Positions 26,401-33,366 of a stretch of 39,236 nt of DNA are shown here, one piece after another. The stretch is from an uncultured Acidobacteriia bacterium (GTDB lineage Bacteria; Acidobacteriota; Terriglobia; Bryobacterales; Bryobacteraceae), in the NCBI GenBank assembly GCA_903881085.1, contig CAIRSA010000106.1, positions 1-39,236 on the forward strand, read 5' to 3'. The first letter of the stretch is position 1, and every line of letters starts with the position of its first letter. The translations under genes were made by a program, and so were the position numbers. The notes beneath the pieces are model-generated. The model worked only from the letters and a program-made list of their open reading frames with translations, ran no database searches and was not told the DNA's origin.

Positions 26401-29400
26401 CGCCAACGTATGGCGGGCCAGCCGGGCGACGTATCGCAAGCGGCCGCGGTAAGCGATCTGCTCTTCCGGTCCGGCGCTCCGCTTGGGACGCCGCGCGCGA
26501 AGCTCGGCCATCAAGGCGGAGGCGGCTTCATCAATAGTTGTGTTGGGATCTACGTCGATGGAGACACAAGTCGCGTCCGGGTATTCGAGCGAGATGACTT
26601 TCGCCATGCCCCAGAGAGGCGACTGTTCCAGTCCGCTGAGCGGCTCCATCGGTCCACACGCGACGGCGCCCCTGGTGATGAGATATAGCGGAGGCAGTGC
26701 GCCCCGGTCAAGCAGTGCCTGGATCAAATGAAGCAGGCTGCCGCAATCCGAATCGCCGCTGTATACAACGCCGGTGACAGCCGGGATGGAGTTGAGGATT
26801 GCTCGGTACTCCTCAGCCGGGTCCGCGGGATTGACGATCGTCACCCGGGCGCCGCTCGCGCGTAGCCGGTCTGCGCAGGCGTCAACGAGCCCACCGCCGT
26901 TGGTAACGGCCAACCAGTGGCTGGCCGGATCCACGGCGGCTTGTAGCCTCGGCAATTCCTGCAACTGCCAAGCAACCTTATAGAGCCAGCCACGCCAATC
27001 GCCGGTGCCGGCGAGCGCATGGGCGGCTACCTTTCTGACTTGCAGCCCCTCGATGGTCCCCACCGATTCACCGCTCTTGGCGTACAGATCCAAGTCGATG
27101 GTAAGCAGACCCTGTTCCGCTGCGCGCAGCCGGGCGGCGCACCAAGCCTCGGAACGCCGTTTCTGTCCCTGGCTGCCATGGTAAGTGAAGCGGTCCAGTC
27201 CAGTGGGCAGATAGACATCATCGCCGGACGCCTTCTGCTCATCCAGGAACAGCAACGCCGAGACCTGCAGACAGGCATCGAGCAGCGCCGGATGGAGCGT
27301 GTAGCGATCCAACTCCTGAGCGGATGCGGCTGAGATTTGAATCTCGCCCAAGGCAAGTTCCTTAGAACGCCAAAGCCGCCGGATCGACTGGAAGCGCGGG
27401 CCATACTGCAGATTTACATGCTCAAAGCGCGTATAGAGCACCGCGGGGTCGATTGATTCCTGGGCCTGCTGTTGTAAAAGGCTCAACGGCAAAGCCTCGA
27501 CCCGCCGGCCGGGACCGGCGGCACGGATCGAGCCTTCGGCATGCCGGGTCCAGTCCGCCGCGGGATCGGACGCGGAATAGACTTGCCAATGAAGACCAGC
27601 CCGCGCAGGCGAGGCAAGACATTGCACCTGCCGCGGCGTCCCGTCATCCGCAAAGACTAGCGCCCGCTCGAACGAGACCTGTTCGACCACAAGCTCGTCC
27701 GTCTGCAACCGCTGCAAGCCAAGCGACAGCGCCATCTCCAGATACGCCGCTCCCGGCAGCAAGATCTTCTCATACGCGCGATGATCCTTCAAATAGGGCG
27801 TAACGTTGGCGCTCAACGAACTCTCAAACAGCGACTCGCCCTGTCCTAAAAGCACGGAATGTATGGGTCGCCCCAACAGCGGATGAAGGGTCTCATCCGC
27901 ATCCTGCAAGAAGCCCTCGGGCGCATCGGTCCATTGTCTTTCCCGCTGGAATGGATACGTGGGCAACGTAACTTTGTGGCGCACTCCAACGGAACCGGCT
28001 TCGCGCTCAAAGCGCGCCCAGTCTAAATTTGCGCCGCGCACATAGAACTCGCCGGCGCTGCGCAGCAACTGCGCCCAATCTTCCTCCGCGGACCACATGG
28101 AACTGAGCCAGCCGACGCCCTTCGGGCCGCGCCAGTTCTGCCGTCCCAGCAATTGCAACACGGGTTGCGGGCCGACCTCCAGCATGACGTTACATCCTTC
28201 GGTCACAAGCTGGGTCATGCCATCCAGAAAGCGGACCGGCTCGCGCAGATGCCGTCGCCAATAGTGGGCGTCAACAGTTTCCAAAACGCCGCCGGTGACG
28301 TTCGAAACGAACCGGCATCGAGGTGTGCGATAGGTGACTTCACGTGCAAGTGCTTCGAACTCATCCAGAATCTGGTCCATCTGCGGCGAATGAGGAGCAT
28401 GCGGAATCTGCAGGCGGCGGCACTCGAGTCCGGCGGCGGTCAGCGTTGCAATTGCCTCCTCGACGTCGCCTGCGTCGCCTGCGATGAGTGTTTCGAGCGG
28501 CCCGTTCATGCCCGCGATCCCGACCTGACCGGCATGAGGCGGAAGCGCCGCGCGCACCTGTTCCGCGCCGGCCAGAATCGCCGCAGTGGCGCCGGATCCG
28601 CCAACCGATTCGATCAAGCCGGCCCGCCGGGCAACCAACTTGATGCCATCTTCGAGCCCGAATACGCCGGCAACGCAAGCCGCAGCATATTCACCGGTGC
28701 TGTGACCGATGACGACATCGGGTTCGATGCCCCACGATCGCCATAACTCAGCAAGCGCATATTCGATGGCAAAGAGCGCCGGTTGAGCATAGATGGTCTG
28801 CGCCAGCTTGGCTCCATCGCTATCAGGGCCGGGATAGAGAACCGATAGGAGCGGCTCGTCCAGATACGGCCGCAAAAGCACATCGCAACGATCGATAATG
28901 CGGCGGAAAAGAGGATGGGTATCGTACAGCTGTTTACCCATATTGACGTGCTGCGAGCCTTGCCCCGTGAACAGAAATGCGATGCGCGGCTTCTGCGCTT
29001 CCTGACCCCGGCGGAGGCGGATGATGCCATCAGCCTTCCGTCCTTCGATCACGGCCTCGATCTGCTGGCGCAACTGATCGTTCGACCGAACCAGCAAAGC
29101 GACCCGATTCTCGAAATGCGCCCGGCCCGTAGTGGCTGTGTAACAGATATCGCCGAGCGAAGCCGGGCAATCGCCATCCAGATAGGTTGCGTAGCGTGCC
29201 GCGACATCGTGCAGCGCCTGCTCGTTCTTTGCCGAGAGCGTTAACAGATGGCAAGGCCGGTCCGGTGCGCCCGGTGTTATGGCCTGCGGCGCGGCTGCTT
29301 CGACAACGACATGCACGTTCGTACCACTCAGGCCGAAAGCGCTGACTCCCGCCAGTTTCTGCTCTGCCTGCCAAGGCGTAAGCTTTGTCGGAATGGCGAC

Positions 29401-30597
29401 TGGCAAACGGTCCCAGCGAATCATGGGATTCGGCTTGTCAAAATGCAGATTTGCTGGAATCTCGCTGTGCTGCATCGACAACACCACTTTGATCAACCCC
29501 GATACACCCGCCGCCGGATCGAGATGCGCAATATTCGTCTTCACCGAGCCCACCAGCAGTGGTGCTTTCCGCTCAGGCCCGAATACCCGCCCGATTGCCG
29601 TCATCTCAATCGGGTCGCCGAGCGGCGTGCCGGTGCCATGCGCTTCCAGGTACTGAATCTGGCTGGGTTCGACCCCTGCATTGGCCAGCGCCGCGCGCAA
29701 CACCGCTTGCTGCGCCTCAACGCTTGGCGTCGTCAGGCTCAAACTGCGGCCGTCGTTGTTCACCGCGGAACCTCGGATGGAAGCTAGTATTGTGTCACCT
29801 TCGCGCACCGCATCGGCATAGCGTTTGAGCACCACAACGCCGCATCCTTCGCCGCGCCCGAATCCGTCAGTGCCGGCGGCAAAGCTGCGGCAGCGCCCGC
29901 TCGATGCCAACGCGTTCATTCGCGAGTTGCCTATGAGCAGCCGGGGCGAGAGAATGAGGCTGACCCCGCCCGCTAAGGCCTGATCGCATTCCCCATGCCG
30001 CAACGCCTGGCAAGCCAGATGAACGGCGAGCAGTGACGCTGAACAGGCCGTGTCAAGCTGCATGGCAGGGCCGCGCAGATTCAGGAAATGGGCGATCCGG
30101 CCGGCCGCCATGCTGCGCACGCCGGAGATCGTGGTGAAGGCGTCCATCTTGCTGGGCGACGGCAGGTAGAACCGCTCGGCGGAGTAATCGTCCCAGAACG
30201 AACCGACATAGACGCCGGTGCGGCTTCCGTCCAACCGCGCGGGAGCAAGTCCGGCATGCTCCAGAGCCTCCCAACTTACCTCGAGCAGCAACCGCTGCTG
30301 TGGATCCAGACTGGTGGCCTCGCGCGGCGCAATTCCAAAGAAACTGCAATCGAAGTCTTTGATCTCTTCGTCGCGGAGAAAACCGCCTTCCCGTAAGTAC
30401 ATTTTTCCCGGCGTATTCCGGCCGGGATCGAAATACTTTTCTACGTCCCAGCGCGAAGGCGGTATCGGCCCCACGGCATCCACACCGGCGCGGAGCAGCC
30501 GCCAGAACGCTTCCGGTGTATTCGCGCCGCCGGGAAACCGGCATCCGATACCGATCAACGCAATTGGCTCCGTCCGCTGGTTTGAGTGGTTATCCAT
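23425..30597 (-). CDS. Fully reducing type I PKS module: KS-AT-DH-psiKR-ER-KR-ACP-alpha/beta hydrolase
   Basis: The protein has 2390 residues from ATG 30597. The frame is open 43 codons further upstream, but that part is the palindromic repeat, so it was not used. KS (12-435) has Cys185 in DTACSAS, HGTGT and KTNIAH. AT (about 535-840) has Ser633 in GHSTG and a HAPH specificity motif. DH (about 900-1180) has His939 and Asp1107 (HPALLDACLQ). A structural KR half follows (about 1190-1390), then ER (1412-1720) with HAATGGIGHAA. KR (1732-1952) has GGLGGLG and a LAD-type motif suggesting B-type stereochemistry. ACP has Ser2034 in LGLDSL. Residues 2105-2385 are an alpha/beta hydrolase with Ser2196 in GHSLG and a GGHNVH catalytic His, more like a free hydrolase than a classical thioesterase. 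One module would give one fully reduced two-carbon extension, unless used iteratively. Confidence 0.93.
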   Translation of the reverse strand: MDNHSNQRTEPIALIGIGCRFPGGANTPEAFWRLLRAGVDAVGPIPPSRWDVEKYFDPGRNTPGKMYLREGGFLRDEEIKDFDCSFFGIAPREATSLDPQQRLLLEVSWEALEHAGLAPARLDGSRTGVYVGSFWDDYSAERFYLPSPSKMDAFTTISGVRSMAAGRIAHFLNLRGPAMQLDTACSASLLAVHLACQALRHGECDQALAGGVSLILSPRLLIGNSRMNALASSGRCRSFAAGTDGFGRGEGCGVVVLKRYADAVREGDTILASIRGSAVNNDGRSLSLTTPSVEAQQAVLRAALANAGVEPSQIQYLEAHGTGTPLGDPIEMTAIGRVFGPERKAPLLVGSVKTNIAHLDPAAGVSGLIKVVLSMQHSEIPANLHFDKPNPMIRWDRLPVAIPTKLTPWQAEQKLAGVSAFGLSGTNVHVVVEAAAPQAITPGAPDRPCHLLTLSAKNEQALHDVAARYATYLDGDCPASLGDICYTATTGRAHFENRVALLVRSNDQLRQQIEAVIEGRKADGIIRLRRGQEAQKPRIAFLFTGQGSQHVNMGKQLYDTHPLFRRIIDRCDVLLRPYLDEPLLSVLYPGPDSDGAKLAQTIYAQPALFAIEYALAELWRSWGIEPDVVIGHSTGEYAAACVAGVFGLEDGIKLVARRAGLIESVGGSGATAAILAGAEQVRAALPPHAGQVGIAGMNGPLETLIAGDAGDVEEAIATLTAAGLECRRLQIPHAPHSPQMDQILDEFEALAREVTYRTPRCRFVSNVTGGVLETVDAHYWRRHLREPVRFLDGMTQLVTEGCNVMLEVGPQPVLQLLGRQNWRGPKGVGWLSSMWSAEEDWAQLLRSAGEFYVRGANLDWARFEREAGSVGVRHKVTLPTYPFQRERQWTDAPEGFLQDADETLHPLLGRPIHSVLLGQGESLFESSLSANVTPYLKDHRAYEKILLPGAAYLEMALSLGLQRLQTDELVVEQVSFERALVFADDGTPRQVQCLASPARAGLHWQVYSASDPAADWTRHAEGSIRAAGPGRRVEALPLSLLQQQAQESIDPAVLYTRFEHVNLQYGPRFQSIRRLWRSKELALGEIQISAASAQELDRYTLHPALLDACLQVSALLFLDEQKASGDDVYLPTGLDRFTYHGSQGQKRRSEAWCAARLRAAEQGLLTIDLDLYAKSGESVGTIEGLQVRKVAAHALAGTGDWRGWLYKVAWQLQELPRLQAAVDPASHWLAVTNGGGLVDACADRLRASGARVTIVNPADPAEEYRAILNSIPAVTGVVYSGDSDCGSLLHLIQALLDRGALPPLYLITRGAVACGPMEPLSGLEQSPLWGMAKVISLEYPDATCVSIDVDPNTTIDEAASALMAELRARRPKRSAGPEEQIAYRGRLRYVARLARHTLASAIEDYRYEVAERGRLETLRPVPAPRRKPAKAEIEIELHASGLNFRDVLMALNLYPGNAGLMGLEGAGTVAACGEGVHQFAPGDRVMVIAPGCFSRYLTLDARLAVRIPDAISDADAATIPSVFVTAWHCLQHLAGIKKGDRVLIHAATGGIGHAAIQLAQLAGADIYATASPAKWPVLRALGIRHIYNSRALGFGEQILADTAGRGVDLVLNTLTAPGFIDASLTALADGGCFLEISKRDVRSAAEIAAARPDIRYYLVDQAEILVREPELVEQQLRTLANLLAEGKLTPLPRTTLAIQDIVGAFRTMEQATHIGKVVLVHPKARTVELDAQATYLITGGLGGLGLVIAQSLAERGARRLLLVSRSAPSAGVQLRLDEIRETGVTVLTARADVADASQMAAIIAAIPGEHPLKGVIHAAGLLADGPLVNQSPELFARVMAPKVDGAWNLHCLTLDHPLDFFVLFSSASSLLGLAGQANYAAANGFLDSLAHHRHALGLPALAINWGVWAEVGSAVQFVPQLKRMGLDAIHPRQGAEIVSALLHEPDPQIAVVHINWTRFDTRRAFLSGFRRKSVPAELLEAPESLLPDLQGKSRDEKKALLESYVQGQVASILRYSSPEAVPMRQGFRELGLDSLTSMELRNRLENSLECKLPAAVIFNHPTVEALVAYVLDNILTPTNRVDLPTEPRPLGSGAAPMRERFITVRGLELCLCEWGPENGKLAVCIHGTRDHGASWEGVAPLLAAEGYRVVAPDLRGHGRSAHGESSNQYHLRDFAGDLAQVVQELGNQPVLLVGHSLGSIIAVLYASSYPRLVERLILVEPPMSPMADDAQSFAQQMATHRRAAEETRRHVPMPDLHAAAERLRQLTPALQMETALRRAERLTEAHGDGVVWRWDARFDGQAQLDALFAGLNKLEFLAMLAGIGAPLTVVYGDSSGWISPAEKEMIQDVCPNLKPVVLAGGHNVHLDAPAALAQAVSQAAELSRKVAACQ

Positions 30598-30616
30598 TGG
30601 TTTTAGCGGGGGAATC

Positions 30617-30711
30617 GTGGCGCGGGCACTCGTGTCTGCCGCCTCGGCATTCGTGCCGAGGCTCAGGGGTCGAGACGAGTCTCGACTCGGCAGACTGAGA
30701 GTCCGCGCCAC
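30617..30711. repeat. Cloverleaf-forming palindromic repeat (MITE/REP-like)
   Basis: Arms at 30617-30641 and 30688-30711 are imperfect reverse complements, beginning GTGGCGCGG and ending CCGCGCCAC. Between them lie two perfect hairpins: CCTCGGCA/TGCCGAGG around a TTCG loop (30642-30661), and GTCGAGAC/GTCTCGAC around GA (30669-30686). It fills the gap between the EgtD-like gene stop and the PKS start codon, inside the operon. It may affect transcription read-through or mRNA stability. Confidence 0.85.
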
Positions 30712-30744
30712 AATTTCTAATCTCATTTTGAAAGCGCACTAGCA

Positions 30745-31695
30745 TTACATCGACTCCAGGTAGTGAACGCTGAAATACTCTTGCTGGTCCGTCCAGACCC
30801 GGCTCGCCTTCCAGCCGGCCTCTTCGGCCAGCGTGGCGAATTCATGCACCGTGTACTTACAGGCGACCTGCAGCAAAATGCGCTCCCCGTCGGCCAGTTC
30901 CACTGGTTTGCCGCAGACCTGGACCGTTTGCGCCCCCAGACTGACCAGGCAGATCTCGACGCGCCCTTCTTCCTCGTTATACAACGAGCGGAAGCGGAAC
31001 CGGTCCAGATCGAAATCGGCGCCGAAGTTCTGATTGAGATTGGAGAGTGCCCCAAGGATAAACGCATTCACTACCGGCTCATTCTCGTTGTATGCGCCGG
31101 CAAAGATCCGCGGGTCTTTTTTTAGATCCACTCCGATTAATAACCCGCCGCCCGCGCCCATGGCCAGCCGGATCTTCTCGAGAAAACGGCACGCCTCCGG
31201 GCGCGGGCGGTTCCCGATTGTCGACCCTGGCAAGTAGCCGACACGCCGCCGGAACGCTTTTGAGGGCGCAGGCAATTCAAAGGCCTGCTCATAATCGGCG
31301 CACACGGGCAACACCTCCAAACCGGGATAATCCGCCGCTATCTGGCGGGCAGCTGCCAGCAGGAATTCCTTTGAAATATCAATCGGCACATACCCGGCAA
31401 GGCCTGGAAGAGCATCCAACAGCAAGCGCGTCTTGCGGCTGGAGCCGCTGCCGTACTCCACCAGTAAGGCATCTGCGCCAAAGCTAGCTGCCATCCCCTC
31501 GACATCCGCTTCCATGATGGCGATCTCGGTCCGCGCCAGATAGTAACCCCTTGTCTGCGTTACAGCCTCAAAGTATTTCGACCCGTCCTCGCTATAGAGC
31601 AGGGCATCGGGCAGTTCTTTGGCTGGCCCCGCCAGTTTGGCGAGGATCTGCGAACAAATCAGCGACGTATCGGGCTCGAAATCGTATAAACGCAT
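30745..31695 (-). CDS. EgtD-like amino acid N-methyltransferase with altered side-chain pocket
   Basis: The protein has 316 residues from ATG 31695, 7 bases after the ACP stop behind TAGGG; the upstream extension of the frame is inside the ACP gene. It belongs to the histidine-specific methyltransferase (EgtD/DUF2260) family: YYLARTE, SAM motif VEYGSGSS, and YLPGSTIGN. Residues that hold the substrate's amino and carboxyl groups in mycobacterial EgtD (Asn166, Tyr206) align with Asn162 and Tyr202. The imidazole-contacting Glu282 and Ser284 align with Gln276 and Ala278 (LLQVACKYT instead of HTENSYKYT). It therefore probably N-methylates an amino acid other than histidine, perhaps to a trimethylated betaine. 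It sits between an ACP and the PKS in the operon. Confidence 0.85.
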   Translation of the reverse strand: MRLYDFEPDTSLICSQILAKLAGPAKELPDALLYSEDGSKYFEAVTQTRGYYLARTEIAIMEADVEGMAASFGADALLVEYGSGSSRKTRLLLDALPGLAGYVPIDISKEFLLAAARQIAADYPGLEVLPVCADYEQAFELPAPSKAFRRRVGYLPGSTIGNRPRPEACRFLEKIRLAMGAGGGLLIGVDLKKDPRIFAGAYNENEPVVNAFILGALSNLNQNFGADFDLDRFRFRSLYNEEEGRVEICLVSLGAQTVQVCGKPVELADGERILLQVACKYTVHEFATLAEEAGWKASRVWTDQQEYFSVHYLESM

Positions 31696-31702
31696 TTCTA
31701 CC

Positions 31703-31969
31703 CTATCGCTTCTGCTTTTCCACAAATGCAGCCATCGCATTAATCGTGGCGAAGTTCTCCACCACCAGCTCCATGATGTCGATCTCGATGCTGAATCTCT
31801 CCTGCAAAAACTGAACCAGCTGCATCAATTGGAGCGAGTCGATGAGCCTTTGCTCAATCAGGGGCAGATCTGGGGTGAGCACTGCTTCCGGACGGTCGTA
31901 CAAAAACCGTTCGCGAATGAAGGCCTGGATAATTTCCACGCTGGATTCTGTCTCAGTGTTTTGTGTCAT
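31703..31969 (-). CDS. Stand-alone acyl/peptidyl carrier protein, downstream copy
   Basis: The 88-residue carrier protein starts at ATG 31969, 7 bases after the halogenase-like stop. RLIDSLQLMQLVQFL carries the phosphopantetheine attachment site Ser45, and helix III reads VVENFATINAMAAFV. The four-helix pattern resembles discrete carriers that hold amino acid units (PltL- or FkbJ-type), not fatty acid AcpP. Lying between the halogenase-like gene and the EgtD-like gene, it is a candidate carrier for the tethered substrate of the halogenase, and a possible partner of the SerRS-like ligase. Confidence 0.88.
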   Translation of the reverse strand: MTQNTETESSVEIIQAFIRERFLYDRPEAVLTPDLPLIEQRLIDSLQLMQLVQFLQERFSIEIDIMELVVENFATINAMAAFVEKQKR

Positions 31970-31976
31970 GGTTTTT

Positions 31977-33353
31977 CTATGCGTTAACGGCTGCGGATTG
32001 CGTCTCAACCCGCGAATTCAATTCCCAAAGCGGAGCGCGCTCGGGATGATATCTCGATCCGATGGGAATCGAGTACAAATCGCCGGAAAGATACGAACGT
32101 TCGCGCTCTCCCTCCCGGCCCAATAATCGCCGGAAGTCGTTGATCGCGACTGACGGCTGGTTTTCATGCTCGTACACACGCCCGGCAAAAACGTCGGTCA
32201 GCAATTCGCGGTAACGGTCGTGCACGCAAACGGAAAAGGCGAAGGGATGCTCCCAAAAGGTGTCCAGCATATCTTCCAACACATCCAGGCCTTTTTCGCA
32301 GAAGAGTTGGTAAGCGGCGAACGGGTTCGCCTCATCGCGGCCTTTCCCCTCCAAATAGGAAAGCATCGCCGGCGTCGCGAACTGCGCCTCTCGCAGCGCG
32401 GTCGAGAGTCCGAAAGAAAAAATGGGATCGACAAAGCGGTGCGCGTCGCCAAGGCAGATGAAACCCTTGCCGCAGAAATTCTTGACCTGATAAGAGTAAT
32501 TGGGGATTACATGCACGTCTTCGACAAGCTCGATGACCGGCAGCCGCCGTGCGAGTTCAGGGTGCAACTCCTGCAACTCGCGCAGTAGGAAGTCGCGTTT
32601 ACTTTCCTTTTTTCCCTGAAAATAGGCCGACGGCACCACCACGCCTACGCTCACCACTTCGGAGTCAATCGGAATAGACCACGCCCAGTGATACTTCTGC
32701 TGATAGAAGATCAGCGTGTTGTCTTTGCACTGGTCGCGAGTCGCACCTTGTTCGCGAATGGCGCCCCGCACCTGCGAAAAGATGGCAATCTGCTTATCGT
32801 AGGCGCCCAGATACTTCGGCCCAGTTACTCCGCCCGAATTCGCAAGCCAGGTCGCCTGCCCGGAACAATCCAGCGTCAGCTCTGACTCAATCGTCAGTTC
32901 GCCGCCGTCCCGCGCCTGAACTTTCGCTCCCTTGACCGTGCCATCCTGAAGTATTGGGAAGGTGGCCTTGCCATGCACCAGGTTGGCGCCGCGATCCACA
33001 GCCGTATCGAGCATCAGTTGATCGAAGCCGCTGCGGCGCACCTGCCAGGTTTCCAGGTCGAAGAGTTTCCCTTCCTGATCGCGCCCCTGAACGGGCACAA
33101 ACCAGTTGCCGGTTTTGCTATGCCCATAAACGTTGACCCCGTATTTCACCGGGTATTGACGCCGCATCATCTCGGCTTCCAGGCCGAAGTCGCGCAGCAC
33201 TTGTCCTGCCATGCCGGTCATGGATTCGCCGATGTGATAGCGGGGGAAGCGCTCCGCCTCGACGATGGTGGTTCTTATTCCCTGCGTGGTTAGAAACAAG
33301 GAAGCGGCTGCACCGGAGGGACCGCCGCCGACAATCAGCACGTCTGTCTTCAT
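31977..33353 (-). CDS. Flavin-dependent halogenase-like enzyme
   Basis: The 458-residue protein has the FAD dinucleotide motif VGGGPSG (residues 8-14), FPRYHIGESM, and the halogenase signature WxWxIP as WAWSIP (223-228). Lys70 in YPVKYG lies where flavin halogenases have their catalytic Lys (Lys79 in PrnA). GDAHRFVDPIFSFGL forms the second FAD contact. These enzymes make HOCl from FADH2, O2 and chloride and deliver it through the Lys; those acting on carrier-bound substrates include PltA. Adjacent ACP and adenylation genes suggest a tethered aromatic or pyrrole-like substrate. Some members with the same motifs are plain hydroxylases or epoxidases, so halogenation is likely but not certain. 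A reductase partner is not in the window. Confidence 0.85.
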   Translation of the reverse strand: MKTDVLIVGGGPSGAAASLFLTTQGIRTTIVEAERFPRYHIGESMTGMAGQVLRDFGLEAEMMRRQYPVKYGVNVYGHSKTGNWFVPVQGRDQEGKLFDLETWQVRRSGFDQLMLDTAVDRGANLVHGKATFPILQDGTVKGAKVQARDGGELTIESELTLDCSGQATWLANSGGVTGPKYLGAYDKQIAIFSQVRGAIREQGATRDQCKDNTLIFYQQKYHWAWSIPIDSEVVSVGVVVPSAYFQGKKESKRDFLLRELQELHPELARRLPVIELVEDVHVIPNYSYQVKNFCGKGFICLGDAHRFVDPIFSFGLSTALREAQFATPAMLSYLEGKGRDEANPFAAYQLFCEKGLDVLEDMLDTFWEHPFAFSVCVHDRYRELLTDVFAGRVYEHENQPSVAINDFRRLLGREGERERSYLSGDLYSIPIGSRYHPERAPLWELNSRVETQSAAVNA

Positions 33354-33366
33354 TGCCTGATCTCCT

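Noticed and set aside
28153..28746. 197-codon plus-strand open frame inside the PKS
   Set aside because: Antisense to a conserved AT domain; a typical high-GC shadow frame.
30598..30726. Upstream extension of the large PKS by 43 codons
   Set aside because: This part is made of the palindromic repeat and has no PKS-like sequence; the Met at 30597 begins just before the KS.
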